A stretch of 64,000 bases of DNA from Geomonas propionica (GTDB lineage: Bacteria > Desulfobacterota > Desulfuromonadia > Geobacterales > Geobacteraceae), in the NCBI RefSeq assembly GCF_016458235.1, contig NZ_JAEMHK010000005.1:1-64000 (forward strand), in the 5' to 3' direction. The notes below the pieces were generated by a model. The model was not told where the DNA came from. It made no database searches and saw only the letters and a program-made list of their open reading frames with translations. The translations under genes were made by a program, and so were the position numbers. Positions 55,972 to 64,000 of this stretch are shown in pieces. Each line of letters begins with the position of its first letter. Positions within the stretch are counted from its first letter, which is position 1.

Positions 55972-57039
55972 TTACGGCGCGGAGGCACCGGTCGTTGTCG
56001 TTTCGGGGCGTTGCGCCGCGAAGAGTTTCTCCAGGGCGGCGGGGATCAGGTCCAGGGGGGCCACCTCGTCCGCCGCGTTGAGGGATATGGCGGCCTTAGG
56101 CATTCCGAATACCGCGCAGGACGGCTCGTCCTGGACGATAGTGGTGCCGCCGGCCTCTTTGATGTGCAGCATTCCCAGGGCGCCGTCGCGACCCATTCCC
56201 GTCAGCAGCACGGCCACCACCTGGTCGCAGCGCTGCCGGGCCAGCGAGTCGAACAATACATCGATGGAGGGGCGGCAGCAGTTGACCGCGGGGGCGTCGT
56301 TGAGCCGGATCATCCCGTCGACGACGGTCAGGTGGCTGCCATCGGGGGCGACCAGGGCCTCCCCGATGCGGAAGCTGGCGCCGTCGCGGGCGAGTCGGAC
56401 CGGCAGGGCGCACTCCCGGTCCAGCCAGTTGGCGAACCCGGCGGCAAACCCTTGGGCTATGTGCTGCACCACGAACACCGCCCCCGGGAAGTCAGCCGGC
56501 AGGGCCTTCAAGAGCCGCATTACCGCCTTCGGCCCTCCGGTGGAGGCGCCGATGGCGAGGAGGTTGTGGCCGCACCCCGCCGCCAGGGGGGCGAGCGGCT
56601 CGCTCAGGCGCAGCTTGCGCCGGGGATGCCTGATTACCCGGATACGGGAGAGGAAAAGGACCTTTTCCCGCAGGGTGGCGGCGAAGCCGTCCAGCCCACC
56701 GTCCCCGTCCAGCCTCGGCTTTTCCATGACGTCGAGCGCGCCTCGCTTGATGGCGACGAAGGCGCGGTCCACCTCGCTCGCCTCCACCGCCGCCGAGAGG
56801 ACCAGCACCGGAATCGGGCAGAGCGCCATGATCTCCTCGATGGCGTCGAGACCGTCCAGCACCGGCATGAGAAGGTCCATGATCACCAGGTCGGGGTGGA
56901 GCGCCTGGGTCAGCTCCACCGCCTCCTTGCCGTCGCAGGCTTCGCCGACCACGCGGATGTCGTCCGCCGCCTGCAGCATGTCCTTGAGCATTTGGCGTAC
57001 GAGGAGGGAGTCGTCGGCCAGCAGTACCCTCGTGGTCAT
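55972..57039 (-). CDS. cheB: Protein-glutamate methylesterase CheB
   Basis: CheB demethylates chemoreceptors. The 355-residue protein has a receiver (Asp55 in LVIMDLLMPV) and a methylesterase domain with the catalytic Ser in IGASTGGPKAV, His in VVQHIAQGF and Asp in LTGMGRDGALGM. It ends 24 bases before the CheY-like gene. The product has the standard length. Confidence 0.95.
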   Translation of the reverse strand: MTTRVLLADDSLLVRQMLKDMLQAADDIRVVGEACDGKEAVELTQALHPDLVIMDLLMPVLDGLDAIEEIMALCPIPVLVLSAAVEASEVDRAFVAIKRGALDVMEKPRLDGDGGLDGFAATLREKVLFLSRIRVIRHPRRKLRLSEPLAPLAAGCGHNLLAIGASTGGPKAVMRLLKALPADFPGAVFVVQHIAQGFAAGFANWLDRECALPVRLARDGASFRIGEALVAPDGSHLTVVDGMIRLNDAPAVNCCRPSIDVLFDSLARQRCDQVVAVLLTGMGRDGALGMLHIKEAGGTTIVQDEPSCAVFGMPKAAISLNAADEVAPLDLIPAALEKLFAAQRPETTTTGASAP

Positions 57040-57089
57040 AGTAGCTTATCCTTCCTTGGCGCCGGCGCGTGCCCGCGGCTGCCGTTTGC

Positions 57090-59132
57090 TCACCCGATCA
57101 GCATCTGCACCGTTTCCAGCAGCAGCCCCTGGTCGAAGGCCCCCTTGACGATATAGGCCTGCGCCCCGGCCTGCAGCGCTTGGCGCTTGTCCTCGTCGCG
57201 CGACAGCGACGACACGATGATGATCGGCGTTTCCTGGTACCGTTCCGAGTCCCTGAGCGCCCGGGTCAGTTCGAAACCGTTGATGCCGGGCATCTCCACG
57301 TCGGAGATCACCAGGTCGAACTGCTCCCCGGCGCTCTTCTCCAGGGCGTCCTCCCCGGAAACCGCGGTGACCACCGCGTAACCCTGGCTCACCAGGATGC
57401 TCTGTTCCATGGTGCGGGTGGTGATGGAGTCGTCCACCACCAGCACCTTGAGGCGGCGCTGGGCGGCCTGCGCCTCCTCGGCCGAGAGCGGCGCGCGCTG
57501 GATGCCGCGCCCGGACTCGAACAGGTCCGGCACGTTCAGGATCAGCGCGGGATTGCCGTCGCCGAGGATGGTGGCGCCAAACAGGAACCTGACGTTGCGG
57601 AACTGTTTCCCGAGCCCCTTGACCACCACCTCGCTGTAGCCCAGGTGGGCCTCCACGACGCAGGCGATGCGCTGGTCGCAGTGCTTGAGCACCACCGCCG
57701 AGAGCGTCGCGTTCCCGGCCTCGCGACGCTCGGGGAGGCCCAGCATCCCCGGCAGGCTGTACAGCTGCGTGGTCGCCCCGCGCACCTTGATCACCTCGCC
57801 GCTACCCAGGGTGTCGATCTCGCTGGCGCGCACCTTGACGATCTCCTGCAGGTAGGTGGTGGGGATGGCGAAGGTCTCGCCGCCGCAGGCCACGATCAGG
57901 GCGTCCAGGACGGAAAGGGTGAGCGGGAGCTGCAGGGTGATCTGGGTGTAGCTCCCCGGCTCGCTGGAGAGGGTGACGCTCCCCTTGACCCGCTCGATGT
58001 TCTTCTTCACGACGTCCATGCCCACCCCGCGCCCGGAGACGTCGGTGACGATCTCGGCGGTGGAGAATCCGGGACGGAAGGTGAGGTAGAGCGCCTCCTC
58101 GTCGGTGAGCAGGTCCGCCTCGCGCGCGTCGATCACCCTGCGCGCGAGCGCTGCGGCCTTGATGCCGGCCGGGTCCATGCCGCGCCCGTCGTCGCGCACC
58201 TCGACTAGCACGGAGTTCCCCTGGTGGCGGGCCGACAGCAGCACCGTGCCGCGGCGCGGCTTCCCCGCGGCGGCACGCGCGTCCGGCGCCTCGATGCCGT
58301 GGCTGAGGGAGTTGGTGAGGAGGTGGATCAGGATCGGCTTGAGCCCCTCCAGGAGCACCCGGTCCATCTCGATGGCCTGCCCGACGATCTGGAACTGCAC
58401 CTCGCGTCCCAACTGCTGGGCCAGGTCCCGCACCAGGCGCTCCAGCCCGTCCGAGATGGTCCGCAGCGGCAGCATGCGCAGCCCCATCGCCTTGCCGTGC
58501 AATTCCTGGATCAGGTAGTCGAGGTAGAGGACGTCCTCCTCGAGCTCGCCCCGGAAGGTCGTCAGCGGCGCGGCGTGCTCAGCGGGGAGGGCGTGGCCGA
58601 TCTCCTTCAGGCGCTCGAGCTTGGCCTCCAGCCGCTTTTTGTTGATGATCAGCTCGCCGACCAGGTTGACCAGATGGTCCAGGGTCTTCACGTCGGCCCG
58701 CACCGTGTCCGCGAGCGCCTCGGGCTGGGCCTCCTTGGATTCGGCCTTGAGGTGCTGCCCCAACTCCCCCCGCTCGTACTCGGCGACGAAGCGCTCCACG
58801 TCCAGCTCCGGCGCGGTGCCGCGCATGAGCGCCGCGGTGATCACCGCCACCGCATCCGCCCCGCGCAAGAGCAGGTCGATGGCCTGGGCGTCCACCGTGC
58901 GCTCGCCCCGCTCCATCCCCTTCAGCTGCTCCTCCATGGTGTGGGTGATGGCGCTGATGTCGGCGAGCCCGACCATGCGCGCCGACCCCTTCAGGGTGTG
59001 CGCGTTTCTCAGCAGCTCGTGCAACAGGTCGGTCCGGGCCGGGTTCTTCTCCAGCACCAGCAGGCCGCTTTGCAGCGAGGCCAGATGCTCCTCCGCCTCG
59101 CGGCAGAAGATCTCCAGGTAACGGTTCGCCAT
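57090..59132 (-). CDS. cheA: Hybrid chemotaxis kinase CheA with C-terminal receiver
   Basis: The 680-residue kinase has a phosphotransfer domain (His45 in NAHTLKGSARM), a short linker without a clear P2 domain, a dimerisation region (about 145-215), a HATPase domain (LLTNSLSHGIEAPDAR, VRDDGRGMDP, GRGVGMDVV), a CheW-like domain (about 420-550) and a C-terminal receiver (VISDVEMPGINGFEL). The fused receiver is typical of alternative, non-flagellar chemosensory systems. Its ATG lies immediately next to the MCP stop. Confidence 0.94.
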   Translation of the reverse strand: MANRYLEIFCREAEEHLASLQSGLLVLEKNPARTDLLHELLRNAHTLKGSARMVGLADISAITHTMEEQLKGMERGERTVDAQAIDLLLRGADAVAVITAALMRGTAPELDVERFVAEYERGELGQHLKAESKEAQPEALADTVRADVKTLDHLVNLVGELIINKKRLEAKLERLKEIGHALPAEHAAPLTTFRGELEEDVLYLDYLIQELHGKAMGLRMLPLRTISDGLERLVRDLAQQLGREVQFQIVGQAIEMDRVLLEGLKPILIHLLTNSLSHGIEAPDARAAAGKPRRGTVLLSARHQGNSVLVEVRDDGRGMDPAGIKAAALARRVIDAREADLLTDEEALYLTFRPGFSTAEIVTDVSGRGVGMDVVKKNIERVKGSVTLSSEPGSYTQITLQLPLTLSVLDALIVACGGETFAIPTTYLQEIVKVRASEIDTLGSGEVIKVRGATTQLYSLPGMLGLPERREAGNATLSAVVLKHCDQRIACVVEAHLGYSEVVVKGLGKQFRNVRFLFGATILGDGNPALILNVPDLFESGRGIQRAPLSAEEAQAAQRRLKVLVVDDSITTRTMEQSILVSQGYAVVTAVSGEDALEKSAGEQFDLVISDVEMPGINGFELTRALRDSERYQETPIIIVSSLSRDEDKRQALQAGAQAYIVKGAFDQGLLLETVQMLIG

Positions 59133-60869
59133 CTAGGCCTCTTCCTCGGTGATCTCCTTAAGGCGCTCGGCCAGTTCCAGGATCTCGGCGATCGCCTTCT
59201 CGGTCTCGTGCGCCGAGAGCGCCACCTGCTGCGCCACGTCGCGCACCTCGGTCATGGTCTCCGCCATCTGCTCGCAGGCCGAGGTCTGCTGCTGTGTGGA
59301 AAGGGTGATCTCCTTGGCGGTCCGGGCGGTTTCGTGGGCGGTGGACATGATGGAGGCGAAGGAGAACTGGACCTTGTCCACCATCTGCGACGCCGCGTCG
59401 ACGGCCTTGGTCCCCTCTTCGGTGACCATGATGGTGTTGTTGGTGGCGCGCTGGATCTCGCCGATCAGCCCCTTGATCTGCCGGGTCGCCTCCACGGTAC
59501 GGTCGGCGAGCCGCTTCACTTCCTGGGCCACGATGGCGAAGCGCTTGCCCGCCTCGCCGGCGCCCGCCGCCTCGATGGCCGCGTTCAAGGCCAGGAGGTT
59601 GGTCTGGTCGCTGATCTCGTCGATGATCTCCACGATGCCGCCGATCTTCTGGCTGTTGTCCCCCAGTTCCAGCATGCTCTTGGCGATGCTCTGCACCTGG
59701 CTTCTGACCTGGCCCATCCCCTCGATGGCGTTGGTGACGTCTTCGCGTCCGCTGTTGCAGTTCTTGGTGGTATCCTCGGCGACCGCCTCCACGCTCTTGG
59801 AGTTGCCGGTGATCATCTTGGCGGTGATGGCGATCTCCTCGCTGGTGGTGGTCACCTCCTGGACCGCGCTCGCCTGCTGGGTGGAGCCGGAGGCCTGCTG
59901 CGCGCTGATGGCCATCATCTCATTGGCGGCGCTGGAGAGCTGGATCACCGCCTCCTTGACCGAAGCGATCAGGCGCCCGGAGCGGCCGATTTCGTCTTTG
60001 AGGTCCCGCACGATCACCGTGGTCATCACGTTGAAGGCCTCGGCCAGTTCACCGATCTCGTCGTTACTCTCCACCGGGATGGTCTCGTCCAGGTCGCCGC
60101 CGGTGATCTTGTGCGCTTTTTCGGTCAGCTTGCGCAACGGTTGCACCGCGCGGCTCACCACCACCAGGATGGTGATGCTCGCCACGAGCAGCATGACCGC
60201 CATGCTCCCCACGATCTGGTTCCTGAGCTCGGCCCCCTTCTGCTCGGTCTTCACCATGGAGAAGCCGATCCGGAAGGAGCCCCAGTGTTTCCCCTTCACG
60301 TAGACCGGGGCGGAGAGGTCCCACATGGTCTCGCCGGTGTCGCGCTTGTAGACCTGCTTCAGCATCGGCTCCACGTTCTTCGATGCGGCGATCCCGACAG
60401 GATCGTTGAACATCCGCTTGGTGCGGTTGTTGAGCTTGTCCTTGTCCCGGTCGCCGGTAAGGGGGGCGGAGTATCTGGTGTTGTGGGTCGGGATGTAACC
60501 GTTTTTATCGGTGAGCACCGCGAAGACGATCTGGTCGTCCTTCAGGAACTCGTCCTCGAGCGACTGCACCGATTGGTCCATGAAGTGGTCGAACTGGGTG
60601 TGGAACTTCTGCGGCTCCGTGTTCGGGATCGGGACGTAGCGCTCGTCGAAGAGCTGCTCCTGGGTGAGGGTCCCGTTGGCAACCGCCTCCTCGAGAATCC
60701 GTTCCATGGACCGGGCGCCGGTCTGCGCCAGTATGCGCCCCTTGGAAAGGAGTTCCTCCTCCATGTTGGCGCGCCGCGAACGGACGAAGTAAACCGAGAA
60801 GGCGGTCATGATAACCACCATGACCATGATCAGGACGCTGACGATCTTTACCGATAGCTTGTTGGACAT
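59133..60869 (-). CDS. Methyl-accepting chemotaxis protein
   Basis: The 578-residue receptor has two membrane segments (about residues 8-28 and 218-240) enclosing a sensor domain with Cache-like [15 protein letters not shown] and [20 protein letters not shown] motifs (split), then HAMP and a cytoplasmic signalling hairpin with the tip [31 protein letters not shown]-like sequence (key parts only). The ligand is unknown. It is encoded between cheW and cheA, so it is the dedicated receptor of this system. Confidence 0.94.
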   Translation of the reverse strand: MSNKLSVKIVSVLIMVMVVIMTAFSVYFVRSRRANMEEELLSKGRILAQTGARSMERILEEAVANGTLTQEQLFDERYVPIPNTEPQKFHTQFDHFMDQSVQSLEDEFLKDDQIVFAVLTDKNGYIPTHNTRYSAPLTGDRDKDKLNNRTKRMFNDPVGIAASKNVEPMLKQVYKRDTGETMWDLSAPVYVKGKHWGSFRIGFSMVKTEQKGAELRNQIVGSMAVMLLVASITILVVVSRAVQPLRKLTEKAHKITGGDLDETIPVESNDEIGELAEAFNVMTTVIVRDLKDEIGRSGRLIASVKEAVIQLSSAANEMMAISAQQASGSTQQASAVQEVTTTSEEIAITAKMITGNSKSVEAVAEDTTKNCNSGREDVTNAIEGMGQVRSQVQSIAKSMLELGDNSQKIGGIVEIIDEISDQTNLLALNAAIEAAGAGEAGKRFAIVAQEVKRLADRTVEATRQIKGLIGEIQRATNNTIMVTEEGTKAVDAASQMVDKVQFSFASIMSTAHETARTAKEITLSTQQQTSACEQMAETMTEVRDVAQQVALSAHETEKAIAEILELAERLKEITEEEA

Positions 60870-60954
60870 GTCGAAACCCCAATATCAAAGTTAGTGCCGA
60901 TTAGTAACCGTTTTCGCTGCTGAAAGGTCCCTTGGCGCACGGGTCCCCGCGCCC

Positions 60955-61491
60955 TCAGGCGTCTCCCGCCACCAGCTCGGGGGCCGCGAGAAGCGCCTCC
61001 ATGTCGAGCAGGATCACGCTTCCCTCCTCGAGGTTGAAGTGCCCCCTGATGAACTGCGCCTTGACGCCGGAACCGGCTGCGACCGGTTCGAAACAGTCGA
61101 AACAGAGCCCCTGTACCCCGTGCGCCGCCTCGACCAGGATTCCGGTGGCGAAGTTCTCGGCGCGCACCACCAGGATGCGCCCGGTGGCGCCGATCTCGGG
61201 CTGGGGGACTCCCAGCATGGGACGGATGTCGATGGCCGCGGTGATCTCGCCGCGCAGGTTGAAGATCCCCCTGATGAGGCTCTGCACCGCGGGCACGCGC
61301 ACCAGCTTGGGGACCCGGATCACCTCGCAGGCGTAGTGGGTCTCGAAGGCGTAGCGTTTCCCACCCAGGGTGAACACCAGGCATTCCAGCATCTCCTTCG
61401 CCTCGCTCTCCTCCTCGGCGAGCGCCTGCCAGTATTCTTCCCGCATCTGGGTCAGGATGGTGCGGATGTCGTAGCTGTTGTCGTCTCCCAT
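60955..61491 (-). CDS. cheW: Chemotaxis adaptor CheW
   Basis: The 178-residue CheW-like protein couples receptor to CheA. It shows LVFTLGGKRYAFETHYACEV, IRGIFNLRGEITAAIDIRPM and the NFATGILVEAAHGV segment. An N-terminal extension of about 35 residues precedes the domain. It lies 86 bases upstream of the MCP gene on the same strand. Confidence 0.92.
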   Translation of the reverse strand: MGDDNSYDIRTILTQMREEYWQALAEEESEAKEMLECLVFTLGGKRYAFETHYACEVIRVPKLVRVPAVQSLIRGIFNLRGEITAAIDIRPMLGVPQPEIGATGRILVVRAENFATGILVEAAHGVQGLCFDCFEPVAAGSGVKAQFIRGHFNLEEGSVILLDMEALLAAPELVAGDA

Positions 61492-61523
61492 CTAAGTACC
61501 TCTCATGGCGGCAGCGGCGGCGC

Positions 61524-63446
61524 CTAGGCCACCCGTGCCAGCGTGTTCTGCAGTTGCAGCATGCAGACGGCCCTGGTGAGCCCCCCGGAGAAGGGGACCG
61601 TCTCCTGATCGCCAAAGCGGGACAGGATCCTGATGCTGTTTCTTATTTCCCGCGTCCCCTCGGCGATGCGCCCCTGGCGCAGATGCAGCCGCCCCATGTG
61701 GAAGCGCGGCATGATGAAGTCGTGGTCCAAAAGGAGCGCCTTGCGGTACTCCCGGGCCGCCTCGTCCAGCCGGTCCGCCGCGTCCAGGAGCACCCCCTTG
61801 AGGAAATACCCTTCCGGGAGGAGGTCGTTCAGGACGAGCACCCGTTCACTGGTCGCGAGCGCCTGCTCCAGTGCCCCTTTTCCCGCCAGGATGAACCCCT
61901 TCAGCACCAGCGCTTCCGGGAGGTCCGGTCGGCGCTGCAGCACCAGTTCCAAAAGCTCCAGCGCAGGATCGAATTCCTCCCGGTCGAAAAGCTCGCGCGC
62001 GGAGCGCAGCAGGTCGGCGTCGTCGGTTGCTGGCGGCTGGGGAGCGGCCGGAGTGGGGGCGGGGGGCGCCGGTTCCGGGGACACCTGCGCCGGGGCCGAA
62101 TGCGGCTCGGCATCTTCCCCCCACGGCCTTTGTTCCCCGAGCCACGCCCTCGCCAGCCGGATCTGATCCTCGGTGAGGGGGGCGCCGTCGTCGAAATCCT
62201 GCGGCAGGGGCTGGCGCGGCGGGGCAGCGGCCGCGGTCGGTGCTCCCACGCCGCTCCTTACATAGTAGAAGCTGCGCTCCTTGCGCTTTAACTCAAGTTC
62301 CAACCCCCGCTGCAGCAAGGTCTCCGAATGTCCCAGGAAAAGAAAGCCCCCGGGTTTGAGCGCCTGCGTGAAACGCTGCAGCATGCCAGCGGCGGTGTCC
62401 GGGGTGAAGTAGATCAGCACGTTGCGGCAAAAGACGGCATCGAGTTCCCGCAGTTGGTCGCAGACCGGCTCCCGGCACGGGACGGAAAGGTTCAAGTGCG
62501 AAAACTGCACCAGCTGTTTCACCTCGTCCCGGATCAGGAAACTTTCGCCGACCCGCCTGAAGTAGCGCGCCGACTGCTCAGGCGTCGTTATCCGCATGGA
62601 CCACGGGGAGTAAACCCCTTCGCGCGCCCTTTTCAACGAGCGGTTGTTGATGTCGGTTGCGATGATCCTGATGTCGCGCTGCCGCCAGTCGGGAAGCGCT
62701 TCCATGAGGGCCATGGCGATGGAATAGGGCTCCTCGCCGGTTGAGCATCCTGCCGACCAGATCCGGATCGGCGCGGCGCTGGCGGACTGCTCCGCGAAGC
62801 GCTCCCGCAGCACGTCGAAATGGGCCGGATAGCGATAGAAGTAGGTCTCGCCGACGGTCAGGAACTGCAAGAGCTTCTGGAGCTCGTGCCGGTCCTCGCC
62901 GTGCTCCTTGAGGTACTGCAGGTACTCCTTGAAATCGGTCAGGCGCAGCGCCGACATCCGTTTCAGTAATCCCCGGGTCAGGGCCGGCTGGTTGCGTTTG
63001 TCGAAGTGCAGGCCGCTGTGGGAGAGGATGTGCCGGGAAAAGGAGGCGGCCAGCCGGCTGTCAAGCTCCTGCTCCTGGGGCGGCACCGCCTTTCTGAGCG
63101 CCACCGCGGAGACGTCGTCCAGAAGGCGCTTCACGTCGAGCGGCTTGCCGATGAAGTCGAACACCTGCAATAGTTCCGCCTCGAGCCTCAGGCACTCGGA
63201 GATGACGATGACCGGGACCGAGCGCGGTCCCGACGGCGTCTGTACCCGGTGCTCGATGGCGAGGGGGGCGATCTTCGACGCCTCCATGGCGAGGATGATC
63301 AGGTCCGGCTTCTGCCGCCTGATGGCGGGGAAGGCTTCCTTTTCCCGCTCCACGGAACGGGCGACGTGCCCGGCGCGCTGCAGCAGTTCACCCAGGTAGG
63401 CGGTGAAGGATTCGTTGTCGCTGATGATGAGGATTTGCAGTGGCAA
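61524..63446 (-). CDS. cheR: CheR methyltransferase with N-terminal receiver-like and C-terminal repeat domains
   Basis: The about 640-residue protein methylates chemoreceptors. Residues 1-115 resemble a receiver domain (LQILIISDNESFTAYLGELL, IVISECLRLEAEL), but the usual phospho-Asp position in DLIILAMEAS is not Asp. The CheR core (about 140-400) has IWSAGCSTGEEPYSIAM for S-adenosylmethionine and AVFCRNVLIYF. The C-terminal part has Pro/Ala-rich linker sequence and tetratricopeptide-like repeats (about 480-620). I choose TTG 63446, with AGAGGAAC upstream; another TTG at 63497 has no ribosome binding site. It is the first gene of the operon. Confidence 0.9.
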   Translation of the reverse strand: MPLQILIISDNESFTAYLGELLQRAGHVARSVEREKEAFPAIRRQKPDLIILAMEASKIAPLAIEHRVQTPSGPRSVPVIVISECLRLEAELLQVFDFIGKPLDVKRLLDDVSAVALRKAVPPQEQELDSRLAASFSRHILSHSGLHFDKRNQPALTRGLLKRMSALRLTDFKEYLQYLKEHGEDRHELQKLLQFLTVGETYFYRYPAHFDVLRERFAEQSASAAPIRIWSAGCSTGEEPYSIAMALMEALPDWRQRDIRIIATDINNRSLKRAREGVYSPWSMRITTPEQSARYFRRVGESFLIRDEVKQLVQFSHLNLSVPCREPVCDQLRELDAVFCRNVLIYFTPDTAAGMLQRFTQALKPGGFLFLGHSETLLQRGLELELKRKERSFYYVRSGVGAPTAAAAPPRQPLPQDFDDGAPLTEDQIRLARAWLGEQRPWGEDAEPHSAPAQVSPEPAPPAPTPAAPQPPATDDADLLRSARELFDREEFDPALELLELVLQRRPDLPEALVLKGFILAGKGALEQALATSERVLVLNDLLPEGYFLKGVLLDAADRLDEAAREYRKALLLDHDFIMPRFHMGRLHLRQGRIAEGTREIRNSIRILSRFGDQETVPFSGGLTRAVCMLQLQNTLARVA

Positions 63447-63775
63447 ATGGCTGTTCCTCTTCCTGCATATCTTGGTAACAGGCTCGAAGCGTGACAAGTG
63501 GCGGTAAAACCTGTGTACATCAAAATAAAACGGTCTGGTAAAAGGTAATCAGCCGGAAACACTCCGATACTATTGGTTAACCTTCGGGAGGTCAACTAAA
63601 ATTAATTTCATCGATAGAATCATGTTTTGATGAATTGTCGCGTCGCAAGCCCCTGAAAGATTGCAATCGCAGGCGCCAATGTTAAAAACTTACAATGTTT
63701 TACGGACCCTAATAAAACCATGCGGCAGTCCTGCAACGCGCCGTTTCACCCGGGCTGCTGACCGAAGAGGAAGCC
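63447..63775. other. Divergent intergenic region before the UDP-GlcNAc epimerase gene
   Basis: This lower-GC stretch holds the divergent promoters of cheR and the epimerase gene. A direct repeat CAATGTT occurs twice near 63680-63700 and AAAAC...GTTTT can pair there. I see no gene and no promoter strong enough to list. Confidence 0.5.
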
Positions 63776-64000
63776 ATGAACGTCCTGCTGGTTGCCGGTG
63801 CTCGACCCAATTTCATGAAGATCGCCCCTATCTACCGCGCCTCCCTTGCCTGCCCGTCGGTGCGCTGCAGCATCGTGCATACCGGCCAACATTACGACCA
63901 GGAGATGTCCGGCACCTTTTTCCAGGAGTTGGAGATCCCGAAGCCGAACTACTCGCTGAACGCGGGCTCCGGCAGCCATGCCGCCCAGACCGCCACCGTG
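63776..64000 (+). CDS. wecB: UDP-N-acetylglucosamine 2-epimerase, 3' truncated by the window
   Basis: The first 75 codons of a non-hydrolysing UDP-GlcNAc 2-epimerase are visible: MNVLLVAGARPNFMKIAPIY and VHTGQHYDQEMSGTFFQEL are family hallmarks. The enzyme makes UDP-ManNAc for surface polysaccharide synthesis. GAAGAGGAAGCC precedes the ATG. The frame is open to the edge of the window. Confidence 0.92.
   Translation, partial: MNVLLVAGARPNFMKIAPIYRASLACPSVRCSIVHTGQHYDQEMSGTFFQELEIPKPNYSLNAGSGSHAAQTATV

Noticed and set aside
58224-60857. Plus-strand open frame of about 877 codons
   Set aside because: It is the shadow of cheA and the MCP gene; the translation shows only composition-driven His/Gly/Leu/Arg runs.
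63498-63640. Possible sigma-28 promoter (TAAA ... CCGATA) upstream of the chemotaxis operon
   Set aside because: The spacing between the two elements is about 21 bases instead of about 15, and the orientation does not match cheR.

Overview
The window looks like a chromosome segment of a Geobacteraceae bacterium (Geobacter, Geomonas or Citrifermentans type; genus inferred, not proven). The clues are high GC, many sigma-54 regulators, two-component and chemotaxis genes, heavy-metal RND pumps, a radical-SAM peptide maturase of the kind annotated in Geobacter, and characteristic intergenic palindromes. The left edge cuts an IS3-family element and the right edge cuts a UDP-GlcNAc 2-epimerase gene.

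Layout. 1-673: end of an IS3 element. 759-2797: a manganese (yybP-ykoY type) riboswitch with its own promoter and terminator, ahead of htpX and a terC-family gene. 2800-9668: a metal-efflux operon (Cys-rich periplasmic protein, TolC-type channel, His-rich adaptor, CzcA/CusA-type pump, lipoprotein). 10096-14285: livHMGF branched-chain amino acid transport without a binding protein, plus a DMT permease. 14416-17477: YbaK-type deacylase, a sodium symporter, RarD. 17487-18022: a RelE/Phd-type toxin-antitoxin pair. 18200-23123: a PAS/sigma-54 activator followed by bifunctional proline dehydrogenase/P5C dehydrogenase behind a clear -24/-12 promoter. 23478-24804: fructose-1,6-bisphosphatase and a small acidic Cys protein. 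24953-29957: three signalling genes (sigma-54 response regulator, HD-GYP regulator, hybrid kinase). 30153-34375: an AcrAB/MdtAB-type pump. 34476-35694: orphan FliK-like and FlhB-like genes. 35711-38360: ChaN-like lipoprotein, purN, purM. 38468-41700: rimI-pyrK-pyrD-kamA operon. 41924-47490: LysR regulator, two small zinc proteins, a phosphotransacetylase-like NTPase, a PP2C response-regulator phosphatase and an HD protein.

47695-55323 is the most unusual part. A 39-residue peptide gene (50546-50665, minus strand) with a strong ribosome binding site precedes a radical SAM/SPASM maturase, with a stem-loop between them. Divergent from it is an operon of TonB-dependent receptor, periplasmic ligand-binding protein and sensor histidine kinase. 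A sigma-54 response regulator abuts the maturase tail to tail. I read this as a ribosomally made, modified peptide whose synthesis and perception or uptake are encoded together; its function is not established by the sequence.

55576-63446 is a minus-strand chemotaxis-type operon: cheR (with REC and repeat domains), cheW, an MCP, hybrid cheA, cheB, and a single-domain response regulator. Gene density is high and many neighbours overlap by 4-12 bases. Four copies of a palindromic GGGCGAATAATTATTCGCCC-type repeat and two copies of a GC-rich repeat lie between operons. No rRNA, tRNA or CRISPR array was found.
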